A stretch of DNA of 17,177 nt from an uncultured Paraglaciecola sp. (GCA_905479025.1 CAJQKX010000458.1:1-17177); one strand, 5' to 3'; shown: positions 7,554 to 17,000, numbered from the stretch's first letter. The notes: generated by a model from the sequence alone, not told the origin. Numbers and translations are program-made.

Positions 7554-8248
7554 TACGCTAATTTTGCAATAGTTTGCATCACTAGCGTTGCCGAATTTTT
7601 AGCTGCATGGTCGAGGTATGCTTGAAAAGAAACAGTCGACGTTTTACCAGCAATATCAGACAGTGAGCGGATAACCAAAAATGGAGTACTTAATAAGTGG
7701 CAACTCTGAGCAATGGCTACACCTTCCATTTCTACTGCACAGACAGCTGGAAAGTTTTGCCTAATAACGTCCGCAGATTCATCACTTCCAACAAATGAAT
7801 CTCCTGTACAAATAAGCCCTTGCTGAACTTGTATGTCTTTTAGGCTAGTTGCAGCATTAGAAGCGTGCTCAAGTAACACTTTGTCACATTCAAAATATGC
7901 TGGCATACCTGCGGTTTGACCAAGTTCGTAGCCAAAGTGTGTTAAGTCAGCGTCGTGGTGTCGTAACTCATTCGCTATAACAATATCCCCAATGTTCAGG
8001 TGACTAGAAAAACCCCCAGCCGAACCCGTATTTATAACGAAATCAGGAGCGAAATGATGGATCACCACGCTAGTTGAAACAGATGCTGCCACTTTACCTA
8101 TTCCACATTTGACCAAAGCAACATCGACTTCACCAAGTTTGCCAATATATACGGTAAGGTGATTAAAGTGTTTTTCTTGGCAACTTTTCAAAGATGCACG
8201 AATAAGGGTTATTTCTTCATCCATGGCACCTAAAATAGCAATTTTCAT
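7553..8248 (-). CDS. mtnN: 5'-methylthioadenosine/S-adenosylhomocysteine nucleosidase
   Basis: Cytoplasmic hydrolase (also called Pfs) that removes adenine from MTA, SAH and 5'-deoxyadenosine, relieving inhibition of SAM-dependent enzymes and feeding the autoinducer-2 precursor pathway. From ATG 8246-8248 it has 231 residues, near the E. coli length of 232. It begins MKIAILGAMDEE, placing the catalytic-site Glu12 correctly. Also visible are INTGSAGG, the substrate-binding AVEMEGVAIA and SLSDIAG, which holds the catalytic Asp. A GTG at 8264-8266 would add six residues; the ATG is preferred because it matches the family start, although neither site has a strong Shine-Dalgarno sequence. It is translationally coupled to the CobD-like gene. 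Confidence 0.95.
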   Translation of the reverse strand: MKIAILGAMDEEITLIRASLKSCQEKHFNHLTVYIGKLGEVDVALVKCGIGKVAASVSTSVVIHHFAPDFVINTGSAGGFSSHLNIGDIVIANELRHHDADLTHFGYELGQTAGMPAYFECDKVLLEHASNAATSLKDIQVQQGLICTGDSFVGSDESADVIRQNFPAVCAVEMEGVAIAQSCHLLSTPFLVIRSLSDIAGKTSTVSFQAYLDHAAKNSATLVMQTIAKLA

Positions 8249-8408
8249 ATCGTTTTCTATATTCACAATTAGTTAATATCATTAACCTAAGTCTATTACG
8301 TCTGCTAGTGTTATAGAACAACTCAAAGGTTTAAATTTCGAGAAAATCAAAAACAATACATTATATTGGTAAAAGTTCGACAACCTTTTTACTAACTGTA
8401 GGTGAGCT

Positions 8409-9566
8409 ATGAAACACTTCAGTATCTTACTCGTTACTATTATATTTATTGGTTGTCAGGCGGTTCCAAAAATATCGGTTAGTCATAAAACGTTACTTTA
8501 TGATGAGGGGTTTGAAGGGTTTGAAAATGTTACTGTAGAAAGTGAAATAGAAATTTTCGAATTAAATGATGAAGCTAAAGCCTTTGCTCAATCTGCGATA
8601 AGAGGAGTATCAAAACCCAAAGAACAAATTCAAGCTCTGGTTCAACATATTTTTTCTCGTTCAGATTTGAATTTATTGTATCGAGCTGAAGCCAATACTG
8701 TTGCCAATCAAACGTTTCGCAATAGAGCTGCCAACTGCCTTTCAATGTCAATTATGACTTATGCTTTAGCCAATGAGCTAGGTTTTAGTGTGCGATTCCA
8801 AGATATAGAAATCCCCGAGTACTGGACAATAAGAGAAGGGCAAAGTTTGCTAAATGGACATATTAATTTGCAGATATTACCCCGTTCCAGACGCAAGCGT
8901 ACTCAATTTTTGACGCAAGGCTTTGAAGTCGATTTCGATGCACAAGCTACCCGAGAGCATTTTCCTAAAACACTGCTTAAGCTCAATCAAGTTGTTGCCA
9001 TGTTTCACAATAATAATGGTGGCGATGCATTGTTAAAAAAAGATTACGTAAAAGCATATGCTTATTTTCGATCTGCTTTTTTGCAATCCCCCAACCTGTC
9101 TTCTGTTTTGACAAACTTAGGTTATTTGTATCGACTCATAGGTCAGTATGAGCTTGCTGAAAAAACTTACCTTTGGGCCATTAAAAAAAATAAAGAAAAT
9201 TTAACTGCCTGGCGTAATTTATCGTATTTATATCGGTATATGGGGCATGCTGAAAAAGCCAACAATATCGAGAGTCGGGTGACACGTCAGCGTTTAGAAA
9301 ATCCCTTTTTTCACATTAATAGGGGGGATAAAGCGTTAGAGAAACAACAATGGCAAATTGCGCTAAAGCATTATCAACGTGCTCTAAAGTTAGATAAAAG
9401 CAATCACGAAGTATTCTTTGGGTTGGGTAAAACCTATTTTGAATTAGGTGATATTAAACGAAGTTATCATTACTTGAAGCTCGCTAAAAAGAAATCAAGA
9501 ACTGAACAGCAACAAGCCACGTATCAGAGGGAAATTGACATGTTAGCGACCATTAAGCCTGGATAA
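8409..9566 (+). CDS. Lipoprotein with transglutaminase-like domain and TPR repeats (paralogue 1)
   Basis: A 385-residue predicted lipoprotein: hydrophobic signal then lipobox IFIGC with Cys16. Residues about 50-180 look like a transglutaminase-like (papain-fold) core with a Cys-His-Asp set: Cys110 in ANCLSMSIMTYAL, His151 in NGHINL and Asp175 or Asp177 in VDFD. Residues about 203-366 hold TPR units, for example ALLKKDYVKAYAYFRSAFL, YELAEKTYLWAIKKN, WQIALKHYQRALKLD and GDIKRSYHYLKLA. A strong ribosome binding site (AGGTGAG) precedes the ATG. The next gene is a clear paralogue with the same layout. The role is unknown. Exported transglutaminase-like proteins can be proteases, amidases or cross-linkers, or inactive scaffolds. 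No Asp or Glu follows Gln170 or Lys210, so the lack of a fused partner domain gives no further clue. Confidence 0.8.
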   Translation: MKHFSILLVTIIFIGCQAVPKISVSHKTLLYDEGFEGFENVTVESEIEIFELNDEAKAFAQSAIRGVSKPKEQIQALVQHIFSRSDLNLLYRAEANTVANQTFRNRAANCLSMSIMTYALANELGFSVRFQDIEIPEYWTIREGQSLLNGHINLQILPRSRRKRTQFLTQGFEVDFDAQATREHFPKTLLKLNQVVAMFHNNNGGDALLKKDYVKAYAYFRSAFLQSPNLSSVLTNLGYLYRLIGQYELAEKTYLWAIKKNKENLTAWRNLSYLYRYMGHAEKANNIESRVTRQRLENPFFHINRGDKALEKQQWQIALKHYQRALKLDKSNHEVFFGLGKTYFELGDIKRSYHYLKLAKKKSRTEQQQATYQREIDMLATIKPG

Positions 9567-9656
9567 GTCAGCAGTTTATTATGTTGAAATAACTAGTCGT
9601 TATTGCTTACGCCAGCTATGTTATTAGTATGTTGATTTACTAGTGAAGTGCATCGA

Positions 9657-10826
9657 ATGCAGCTAACCTCATATACCCAAAATATTCTAATTACACTCGT
9701 TACCTGTTTGTCTTTTTGTGCCTGTCAATCCACCACCCTCTATGTTACTCCGTCTGAGTCATTGTTATACGATTTAGGCTTCGTTGGCTTTGAGGAAATT
9801 CAAGTAGAGTCAGAGCAGGAAATATTCATATTAGATGAAGAAGCTAAAGTATTTGTAAAAGCAACCATTGAACCAATTACAAATAAAATTGATCAAATGG
9901 AAGCTTTGGTTAGAGCCATATTTGATCGCTCAGATCTCAATTTACTTTATCAGGGAGATGCCAACAACACCGCCAATGAGACCTATCATTCCCGTACAGC
10001 AAATTGCTTGTCTATGTCTATCATGACTTATGCCATGGCAATTGAAGCGGGTTTTTACGTGGATTTTCAGGAAATTATGATCCCTGAATTTTGGACAAGA
10101 AAAGCGGGTTTTAGTTTGTTAAATGGGCATATCAATTTAAAGATGTCTGCTCCCCATGACCCAAGCGCTTTTATGCTTAACGCACGTAGTTTTCAGGTTG
10201 ATTTTGATCCCCAGTCATCAAGAAGTGGATTGCAAAAAAAAATCGTGAATAAACAAGCTGTAATGGCTAGGTTTTATAATAATAAAGGTGCTGATGCTTT
10301 GTTGCGAAAAGATTATACATCCGCTTACGCTTATTTTCGTGAAGCTCTGTTATTTGACCCCTATTTTGACTCAGGGTGGGTCAATCTGGGGATTGTGTAT
10401 CGATTAAGCGGGTACTTTAATCAGGCTGAAAAAACTTATCAACATGCATTGGGATTGAACTCTGATAATTTAACTGCTTGGGAAAACCTTGCTTATCTGT
10501 ATACATTTACCGGACGAGAAAAAGAAGCTGAGAATATTTTGGCGGAAGTTGAATATAAGCGAAACCGCAATCCTTATTACCACTTAAATTTAGGTGAACA
10601 AGAGATGGAGCAGGAACATTGGGATCAAGCTTTGGCACATTTCCGAAGAGCTTTGGCTTTAGATAGAAGTAAACATGAGGTATATTTTGGACTGGCTAGA
10701 GCATACTTCGAAATTGGTGAGTTGCAACAAAGCCTACGCTATCTTAAACAAGCTAAAATTAAGGCGCATAACCGCCAAGACGAAGACAAGTATCAAAACA
10801 AATTAGACTTTTTAGGTAATTTGTAG
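9657..10826 (+). CDS. Lipoprotein with transglutaminase-like domain and TPR repeats (paralogue 2)
   Basis: A 389-residue paralogue of the gene just upstream with the same order of parts: signal peptide with lipobox-like CAC (Cys23), transglutaminase-like core with Cys117 in TANCLSMSIMTYAM, His158 in NGHINL and Asp182 or Asp184 in VDFD, then TPR units at about 210-375 (ALLRKDYTSAYAYFREALL, FNQAEKTYQHALGLN, WDQALAHFRRALALD, LQQSLRYLKQAKI). The ATG at 9657 is preferred over a GTG at 9648. Neither has a strong ribosome site (GAAGTG precedes the ATG). A 90-base gap separates the pair, so they are probably co-transcribed. Conservation of the putative triad in both copies suggests the site matters. 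Function not recognised. Confidence 0.8.
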   Translation: MQLTSYTQNILITLVTCLSFCACQSTTLYVTPSESLLYDLGFVGFEEIQVESEQEIFILDEEAKVFVKATIEPITNKIDQMEALVRAIFDRSDLNLLYQGDANNTANETYHSRTANCLSMSIMTYAMAIEAGFYVDFQEIMIPEFWTRKAGFSLLNGHINLKMSAPHDPSAFMLNARSFQVDFDPQSSRSGLQKKIVNKQAVMARFYNNKGADALLRKDYTSAYAYFREALLFDPYFDSGWVNLGIVYRLSGYFNQAEKTYQHALGLNSDNLTAWENLAYLYTFTGREKEAENILAEVEYKRNRNPYYHLNLGEQEMEQEHWDQALAHFRRALALDRSKHEVYFGLARAYFEIGELQQSLRYLKQAKIKAHNRQDEDKYQNKLDFLGNL

Positions 10827-10914
10827 ATATTTGATAAATGCCTGCATCTTGCATTGTTACCATAGAAACTGCCTTGTTAATATTTTCGGCGGCTGTTCCT
10901 TTCTAAGTGTTAGA

Positions 10915-11754
10915 TTAAGCGACACCTAATTCCTCAAGGCGTTCTTTCAGGTAACTTTTAGCTGTGTATCTTGCCGACAACACTACTTCAGGATTGGGAT
11001 GTAAAAACAGTGGCAAAGAAACCCGCGCTTTAGTCTGATCGCTTTCTTGTGGGTTAACAACCCTGTGAGTCGTCGATGGAAAATACCCGCCTGATGCCTC
11101 TTGAAGCATATCGCCAATGTTGACAATTAAGTTACCAAAATCGCAGGGCACGTCTATCCATGAATCACCTGTTCCTTTGACTTGTAAACCGGGTTCATTG
11201 GCTGATGGTAATAGTGTGAGCAAGTTAATGTCTTCATGAGCCGCAGCGCGAATCGCATCTGGTTCTTCAGAGCCATCTAAAGGTGGATAATGTAAAATAC
11301 GTAGCAAAGTTTGTTCACTATCGGTCACCATACTTGACAGAGGTTGTGTGAATTTAGCTGACACTTCTGGTGGTGAATACTTTTCAACCCATACGAGTAA
11401 CTTTGAAGCCAATGCATTGGTGTCTCGATAATAGTCTGCTATTTCTTGTTTTAATGCTTCTGGGCAACGTCCCCATGGATAGAAGTGAAAATATTCTTTG
11501 ATATCTTTTTTCTTAAAACCTTTAGCTGTTTCAGATATATCAGTTGAAAAAAATCCATCGTGGGTATTTTTATCAAACGTATATTGATTTTTTTCTTCAC
11601 TGTTAAAAAAAGCCTCCCACCGTTTGTAAATACTGCTGACTCTGTCTTGACTAATAGGGTGATTTTTCAATACACCAAAGCCAGTTTTATGCAAAGATTC
11701 TACAAAAAGTTTGTCTGCATTGGGTGCTTGATAATCTACAGCAACTAGTTCCAT
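10915..11754 (-). CDS. 2-oxoglutarate/Fe(II)-dependent oxygenase, isopenicillin N synthase-like family
   Basis: A 279-residue soluble oxygenase. The N-terminal DIOX_N-like part includes GFGVLKNHPI (25-34). The jelly-roll core carries the iron ligands H173 and D175 (AAHEDINLLTLL) and H230 (STTHRVVNP), and the 2-oxoglutarate-binding R244 and S246 (ARVSLPLF). All catalytic residues are present, so it should be active. The substrate cannot be read from sequence. It lies 27 bases downstream of the nucleoside transporter gene and in the same run as uridine kinase, which points to a nucleoside or base. Fungal relatives of this fold include thymine dioxygenase and pyrimidine-deoxynucleoside 2'-dioxygenase. 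A weak AGAGA ribosome site precedes the ATG. It converges with the lipoprotein pair. Confidence 0.88.
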   Translation of the reverse strand: MELVAVDYQAPNADKLFVESLHKTGFGVLKNHPISQDRVSSIYKRWEAFFNSEEKNQYTFDKNTHDGFFSTDISETAKGFKKKDIKEYFHFYPWGRCPEALKQEIADYYRDTNALASKLLVWVEKYSPPEVSAKFTQPLSSMVTDSEQTLLRILHYPPLDGSEEPDAIRAAAHEDINLLTLLPSANEPGLQVKGTGDSWIDVPCDFGNLIVNIGDMLQEASGGYFPSTTHRVVNPQESDQTKARVSLPLFLHPNPEVVLSARYTAKSYLKERLEELGVA

Positions 11755-11781
11755 AATTTTTTTCTCTAAATGTAAATATGT

Positions 11782-12990
11782 TTAAAGGCTAAGGTAAAAC
11801 CCTGCCAACGCGGCACTCATTAAATTGGCTAGAGTAGCGGCTAATACGGTTTTTAAACCCAATTGGGCAATCTCTTTACGTCTAGTTGGAGCCATTGCTC
11901 CTATCCCACCCATTAATATGGCAATAGATGAAAAGTTTGCAAAGCCACATAAAGAAAAAATAACGATGGCTTGAGTAATAGGAGAGAGTTGCTCTTGATA
12001 CTTGAGGAAGTCTAGATAAGCAACAAACTCGTTCACCACCATTTTTTGGCCAATAAAACTTCCGGCTATATTCGCTTCTTCCCACGGCACACCCAGTGTC
12101 CAAGCAATCGGCTGAAAGACATAACCCAATATCACCTGAAAGCTTATATCTTGTGCACCAAAGAAACCGCCACCCCAGCCAATGAGGCCATTTAATAAGG
12201 CGATCAAACCAATAAAGGCTAATAACATTGCACCAACGTTTAACGCCAGATGTAAACCATTGGCAGCGCCACTGGCTGCGGCATCAAAAATATTGGTGTA
12301 CTCATTGTCCTGTGCTTCCTTTGCAGTTAACTCATTTTTAACTTCTTCTGTTTCAGGGATCATGATTTTGGCCATTAATAAACCACCCGGTGCAGCCATA
12401 AAACTTGCTGCCAGTAAATATTTTATTTCTATCCCCATGCTTGCATAACCTGCCATAACTGAGCCTGCAATGGAGGCTAAACCACCTACCATGACAGCAA
12501 AAAGTTCAGAGCGGGTTAGATTGGGGATATAAGGTTTAATCACTAACGGCGCTTCGGTTTGACCCACAAAAATATTAGCGGCTGCAGACATAGACTCGGG
12601 GCGACTAGTTTTAAGGAAATATTGCAAAAATCCGCCAATTACTCGAATAATTATGTTCATGATTTTCAAATGATATAAAACCGTAATCAGTGATGAGAAA
12701 AACACAATCACAGGCAACACATTAAAGGCGAAAATAAATCCCATTGATTTATCACCTAAAGGACCAAAAATAAAGGTAATGCCATCTTGGCTATAACCAA
12801 TAATATTTTCTACATAACTTGTTAGCGACAATAAAAACTGGATCCCCGGAGGAAAATACAGCACTAATGCACCTACAGAGGCTTGAATAGCAAATGCACC
12901 GCCTACCGTTCGCCAGTTGATTGCTTTTTTGTGAGACGAAAATGTAAACGCGATAAGCAGCATAAGTGCCACGCCTATTAGACTAACCAT
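11782..12990 (-). CDS. nupC: NupC-type concentrative nucleoside transporter (CNT family)
   Basis: Inner-membrane nucleoside:cation symporter, 402 residues, typical for bacterial CNTs. It is hydrophobic throughout, with the CNT signatures [12 protein letters not shown] (143-154) in the first substrate-binding hairpin and NEFVAY (320-325) in the second. An N-terminal helix pair, the GADIxx-like [19 protein letters not shown] (82-100) and a final [17 protein letters not shown] segment also fit. AAGGA lies 6 bases before the ATG. It follows udk by 46 bases and precedes the oxygenase by 27, so the three probably form one operon: import, phosphorylation and oxidation. The coupling ion and nucleoside preference cannot be decided from sequence alone. 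Confidence 0.94.
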   Translation of the reverse strand: MVSLIGVALMLLIAFTFSSHKKAINWRTVGGAFAIQASVGALVLYFPPGIQFLLSLTSYVENIIGYSQDGITFIFGPLGDKSMGFIFAFNVLPVIVFFSSLITVLYHLKIMNIIIRVIGGFLQYFLKTSRPESMSAAANIFVGQTEAPLVIKPYIPNLTRSELFAVMVGGLASIAGSVMAGYASMGIEIKYLLAASFMAAPGGLLMAKIMIPETEEVKNELTAKEAQDNEYTNIFDAAASGAANGLHLALNVGAMLLAFIGLIALLNGLIGWGGGFFGAQDISFQVILGYVFQPIAWTLGVPWEEANIAGSFIGQKMVVNEFVAYLDFLKYQEQLSPITQAIVIFSLCGFANFSSIAILMGGIGAMAPTRRKEIAQLGLKTVLAATLANLMSAALAGFYLSL

Positions 12991-13036
12991 ATGATTTCCT
13001 TTTTATTTTTATTAGTAATCAATAAAGCTCTGCAAT

Positions 13037-13660
13037 TTAAAGTAGGCTCTGCTGAATATGAGATTTAATCACATCGAGTGCAATCCGGTTTTTACCGCCT
13101 TGGGTGACAATCACATCAGCAGTAAAGCGGCTGGGAGAAATAAATTGGTGATACATGGGTTTAACAGTGGACTCGTATTGTTCGGCTACAGACTCTAAGG
13201 TGCGGCCTCTTTCGGCAATATCTCTTTTCATACGGCGTAACAGACATATATCTAAAGGCGTATCCACAAAAATTTTAATGTCAAACATGGGTTGTAAACC
13301 ATCGTTAGCTAGCAACATGATGCCTTCAATAATGATAACGGGAGCCGAATTTAAGGTTTGGGATTTTTCTAGGCGTGTATGCGTCTTATAACAATATTGC
13401 GGATACTCAATAGATTTCCAATTTCTTAAGGCTTCTAAATGTTTAACCAACAGCTCATGCTCGAATGCTTTTGGGTGGTCGTAATTATTTTTTTCTCGCT
13501 CTGCCATAGGTAAATGATCTTGAGAACGATAATAGTGATCTTCTCGCAAAATTTGTACAGATTTGCCTTCTTCAGAGAATTCTTTTAATAAATTCTCGGT
13601 AAACAATGACTTACCTGAACCAGATGCGCCTGAAATGGCAATAACTAAAGGGGTTGACAT
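13037..13660 (-). CDS. udk: Uridine kinase
   Basis: Cytoplasmic P-loop kinase that converts uridine and cytidine to UMP and CMP. The 207 residues match the family. Walker A is GASGSGKS (11-18); DHYY (about 41-44) is the conserved segment of the uridine-binding region; YDHPKAFEHELL, the IIIEGIMLL strand and the RRMKRDIAERGR lid follow as expected for Udk. It is the first gene of the minus-strand nucleoside operon, with nupC 46 bases downstream, so imported nucleosides would be trapped as nucleotides. The ribosome site is weak. The start is divergent from the TonB-dependent receptor, with 358 bases between the two start codons. Confidence 0.93.
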   Translation of the reverse strand: MSTPLVIAISGASGSGKSLFTENLLKEFSEEGKSVQILREDHYYRSQDHLPMAEREKNNYDHPKAFEHELLVKHLEALRNWKSIEYPQYCYKTHTRLEKSQTLNSAPVIIIEGIMLLANDGLQPMFDIKIFVDTPLDICLLRRMKRDIAERGRTLESVAEQYESTVKPMYHQFISPSRFTADVIVTQGGKNRIALDVIKSHIQQSLL

Positions 13661-13745
13661 AGCAAACCGTTTCTAAAATAAGTTAATTAGGAGGAAAGAT
13701 ACCAGCGAACTTGCTAAAAGTCAGTTCACAATGTAAGTTTTTATG

Positions 13746-13763
13746 CCTGACTCGTTAGTCAGG
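13746..13763. other. Perfect 7-bp stem-loop in the udk upstream region
   Basis: CCTGACT (13746-13752), loop CGTT, AGTCAGG (13757-13763). It lies about 85 bases before the udk ATG. It could be a leader hairpin of the udk transcript or a protein-binding dyad. No long T tract follows on either strand, so it is not a clear terminator. Confidence 0.35.
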
Positions 13764-13777
13764 TTTGTAAGCTTTAT

Positions 13778-13796
13778 GTTAACACATGTTGTTAAC
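13778..13796. promoter_or_regulatory. Operator-like dyad between udk and the TonB-dependent receptor gene
   Basis: Perfect arms GTTAACA (13778-13784) and TGTTAAC (13790-13796) around a 5-base spacer, so the half-site centres are 12 bases apart. The position between two divergent transcription units suits a repressor or activator controlling both. The regulator is not encoded in the window and I cannot assign the site to a known family. Confidence 0.45.
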
Positions 13797-13843
13797 TTGT
13801 ATGATTTGGTCAGAGAAATGCGACAGTTTGATGAATTTACACC

Positions 13844-13877
13844 GACACTGTTACGACTTTAATAAAAGTGTCATAAT
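13844..13877 (+). promoter_or_regulatory. Inverted repeat overlapping a candidate extended -10 promoter of the receptor gene
   Basis: GACACT (13844-13849) and AGTGTC (13867-13872) form 6-bp arms 17 bases apart. The right arm runs into TGtCATAAT (13869-13877), an extended -10-like element with one mismatch to TATAAT. A transcript starting near 13884 would have a leader of about 135 nt before the receptor ATG. No good -35 is visible. The overlap would let a protein bound to the repeat control the promoter. Confidence 0.3.
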
Positions 13878-14018
13878 CAATCTGTTAAAATTGCGATAAG
13901 CGGAATGAGAAGTCGGTTTGAATCGACCACACAAGCCATCGGCAGTGCCACATGGCATTCTGTACAAACAACTGTTCTGACCAAACGTTCGGAACACACA
14001 AAACTTAGGAAACACATA

Positions 14019-17000
14019 ATGTTTAAAACAACTAAACTCAATCGCATTGCGATTGCAGTCGCTATGTCGGTAGGACTATCGTCTGCTGCCATGGCGCAAT
14101 CAACTACCTCATCTATCCGAGGTAATGTTGCAACTGAAGCAGGAACTATTTTCTCTGGAGCGTCTGTCACTATTACGCATACACCATCTGGCACTGTGTC
14201 GATTGCGACAACAAATGCAAGTGGTGTGTTCTCAGCACGTGGTTTGCGTGTTGGTGGTCCTTATTCAGTGAAGATAAGTGGAGGCGAATTCGATTCTGTG
14301 CAATATGATGATCTTTACTTATCGCTAGACCAGACGTTCTCTCTTCCTGTTACAGTGGAAGAAACTAACAATACTGAAGTTATTCAAATAACCGGTAGTA
14401 ATAGTGCAGTAGCCGGTTTCTCGAATGATGGGCTAAGCATGAGCTTAGGCCTTGAAGCGCTAGGCGAAGTGACGTCGATTGATCGTGATATCACAGATGC
14501 AGCTCAGCTGAATCCTTTTGCATCAGTCAACGTGCAAAGTGGTGGAGCAAAAGAGCTAACGATTGCGGGTGCAAACAGTAAGTTTAACTCGTTAACCATC
14601 GACGGCGTTGCTTTGAATGACCGATTTGGTTTGAATGCAAATGGTTACCCAACACAGGGTTCTCCAATTTCTTATGATGCAATCGAGTCTCTGTCAGTTC
14701 AAACAGCCCCTTTTGACGTTGAATATAACGGCTTCACTGGCGGCACTATTAATGCCGTTACTAAATCTGGAACTAATGAACTCCATGGTTCATTGGGCTA
14801 TTATAATACTAGCGACTCATTGATAGGTGATAAAAGCGGGGATAACGACTTCGACTTTACTTTTAAAGAAGAAACGTTTGTTGCAACACTTGGCGGATCG
14901 TTAATTAAAGACAAGCTATTTTTCTTTGTTGCTTACGACAAATACGAAGAAATTGCTCCTCTTAGTAATGGCCCTGCAGGTTCAGGTGCGCTTAACGAAC
15001 AACCAAACATTACGCTTGACGACGTTGCTCAAGTTGGTCAGATTGTTTCGGATGTTTGGGGCTTCGATATTGGTGATTTTAATAAAGGCCCAGCCGAAAA
15101 TGAAAAAATCCTTGCCAACATAGACTGGAATATTAGCGCCGACCACCGTGCTAAATTTACCTATATCATGTCTGACGGAAACGCCATTCGTGAGCAAAAT
15201 GGTAACAACTTTTTAGCGTCAGACAATAGACTTGGTGCATCTTCGGCTTGGTATGACCGTTCAGAAAAAGTAGAAAGCATTATCGGTCACGTATTTTCTG
15301 ACTGGACTGAAAACTTCTCTACTCAAGTTAAGATAGCCAGTACCACGCAAGCCACAGGTCAGAATTCTTTGAATGGTGCTGAATTCCCCAATTTCGCGGT
15401 ATTTTTACGTGAAGTTGATGGTGATGAAAATTATCTTTCAATCGGTCCAGACCGTTTCCGCCATGGTAATTCATTGGATCAGGATTTCTTACAATTCAAA
15501 CTTTTGGCCTCATACTCAATAGGCGATCACATACTTAAAGCTGGTTTTGAGAGAGAAGAGGTTGATATAAATAACCTGTTCGCGCAAAACTCAGAAGGCT
15601 CTTACGTTTTTGACAGTATTGAAGACCTCTCCAACGCTACTGCTTCTGGACTACTTTATAATAATGCTGTCACCAACAATGAAAACGATTTGCGTGCTAT
15701 TTGGGGCTATAATTCCAATTCCTTATATGTTCAGGATTCATGGGATGTTAATCCAACCCTGAGCATCGAAGCCGGCATTCGTTATGACTGGTACGAGTCT
15801 GAAGGTTCAATCCGCGACAATCAAAACTTTAACGACCGTTATGGTTATTCCAACGCTACAGATATCGATGGTTTGGATGTGATTCTTCCAAGGATTTCTT
15901 TTGAGTGGTTGGCTTCAGATGACATCACAGTTCGTGGTGGTATTGGTCGCTTTTCTGGTGGATCACCTGGGGTTTGGCTTTCAAACAGCTATTCTAACGA
16001 TGGTGTGATTTCTGACAGCTCTAATGCTTTCGGGACCGTTATAGTTCCAACGACACCTGATGCCGCAACAGGTCAGTACATTCCACAAGATGTGCTTGCT
16101 TCACTGGCAAACGAAGCGCCAGATGGCGGTGTTAACGCACTTAACCCATCATTTGAAATTCCAACCACGACTAAGGTTAGCCTTGGAGCTGCTTACTATG
16201 CTGACCTTCCAGTGCTAGGTGAAGGTTGGTTATTTTCTGCAGACTTTCTTTACAACAAGTTAGACAATGCAACTTATTGGTATGATCAACGTTGTGAAAA
16301 CCCAGTAGCCACATCACCAGATGGACGTGGTGTCTATGACTGTAGTGAAGGACCTGAAGCTCTGATTGTTGGCTCATTTGATGCTGGTGATAGTAAGTTA
16401 TATGCGCTGTCAGCGACTAACGAATGGGATACTGAATTCGGTGAGTTCGACATGTTCTCAAGCTACACCTATTCAGATGTAGAAGATATCGGTTACGGCA
16501 CATCGGCTACAGCGTCATCTAACTACTCTGATTTTGCTGCATATGATCGCCAAGCGCCACGTGCGGGTACCTCAAGTTTCCAAACTGAGCACTTGTTTAA
16601 GTTGCGTGCTAACTGGAAAAAAGAGTTAATCGCAGGATACGAAACCAAGGTGTCGGTGTTTATGACGCGTCGTACTGGTCAACCTTACAGCTATACATTT
16701 AACGAAAACAATGCCTGTCTGCTTGACGTAGGTGGCGGTCGTTGTTCACGTGAAAGCCGTAATGATGATGCCGGTCACTTGCTTTATGTTCCTAGTGGTC
16801 CGAATGATCCGATTTTTGCTTCCACTTCATTTGAGGGAGATGCAGCAGCCCAACAAGAGTTCTTTGATTATATCAATAGTTCTGAGCTGGCACAGTATGC
16901 GGGTAGCATCGCTCCGCGTAACAATGACAACTCTGCTTGGTCAACCATCTTAGACATTCGTATCCAGCAAGAACTGCCAGCTTTTAGTGCTGATCACAGT

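Larger units (their letters stand above)
13661..14018. other. Divergent regulatory intergenic region
   Basis: 358 bases between the start codons of udk (minus) and the TonB-dependent receptor (plus). It holds the hairpin, dyad and candidate promoter listed separately. The rest, including the roughly 135-base receptor leader, shows no clear riboswitch fold. A 32-codon plus-strand frame at 13801 has no ribosome site and is not called. Confidence 0.6.

Noticed and set aside
8249..8266. GTG start six codons upstream for mtnN
   Set aside because: Family members begin at the MKI...GAM segment, and no ribosome site favours the GTG.
10837..10855. Possible terminator between lipoprotein 2 and the oxygenase
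   Set aside because: AATGC/GCATT gives only a 5-bp stem with a 9-base loop and no T tract.
13801..13899. Small plus-strand frame of 32 codons before the receptor gene
   Set aside because: It has no ribosome binding site, no recognisable protein features, and overlaps the candidate promoter and inverted repeat.
13877..14194. Minus-strand frame of 105 codons over the receptor start
   Set aside because: It is a shadow of the receptor signal-peptide and leader region, with no family resemblance.
14635..15197. Short frames on both strands inside the receptor gene
   Set aside because: The receptor frame is continuous from 14019 to the window end, so these are shadows.
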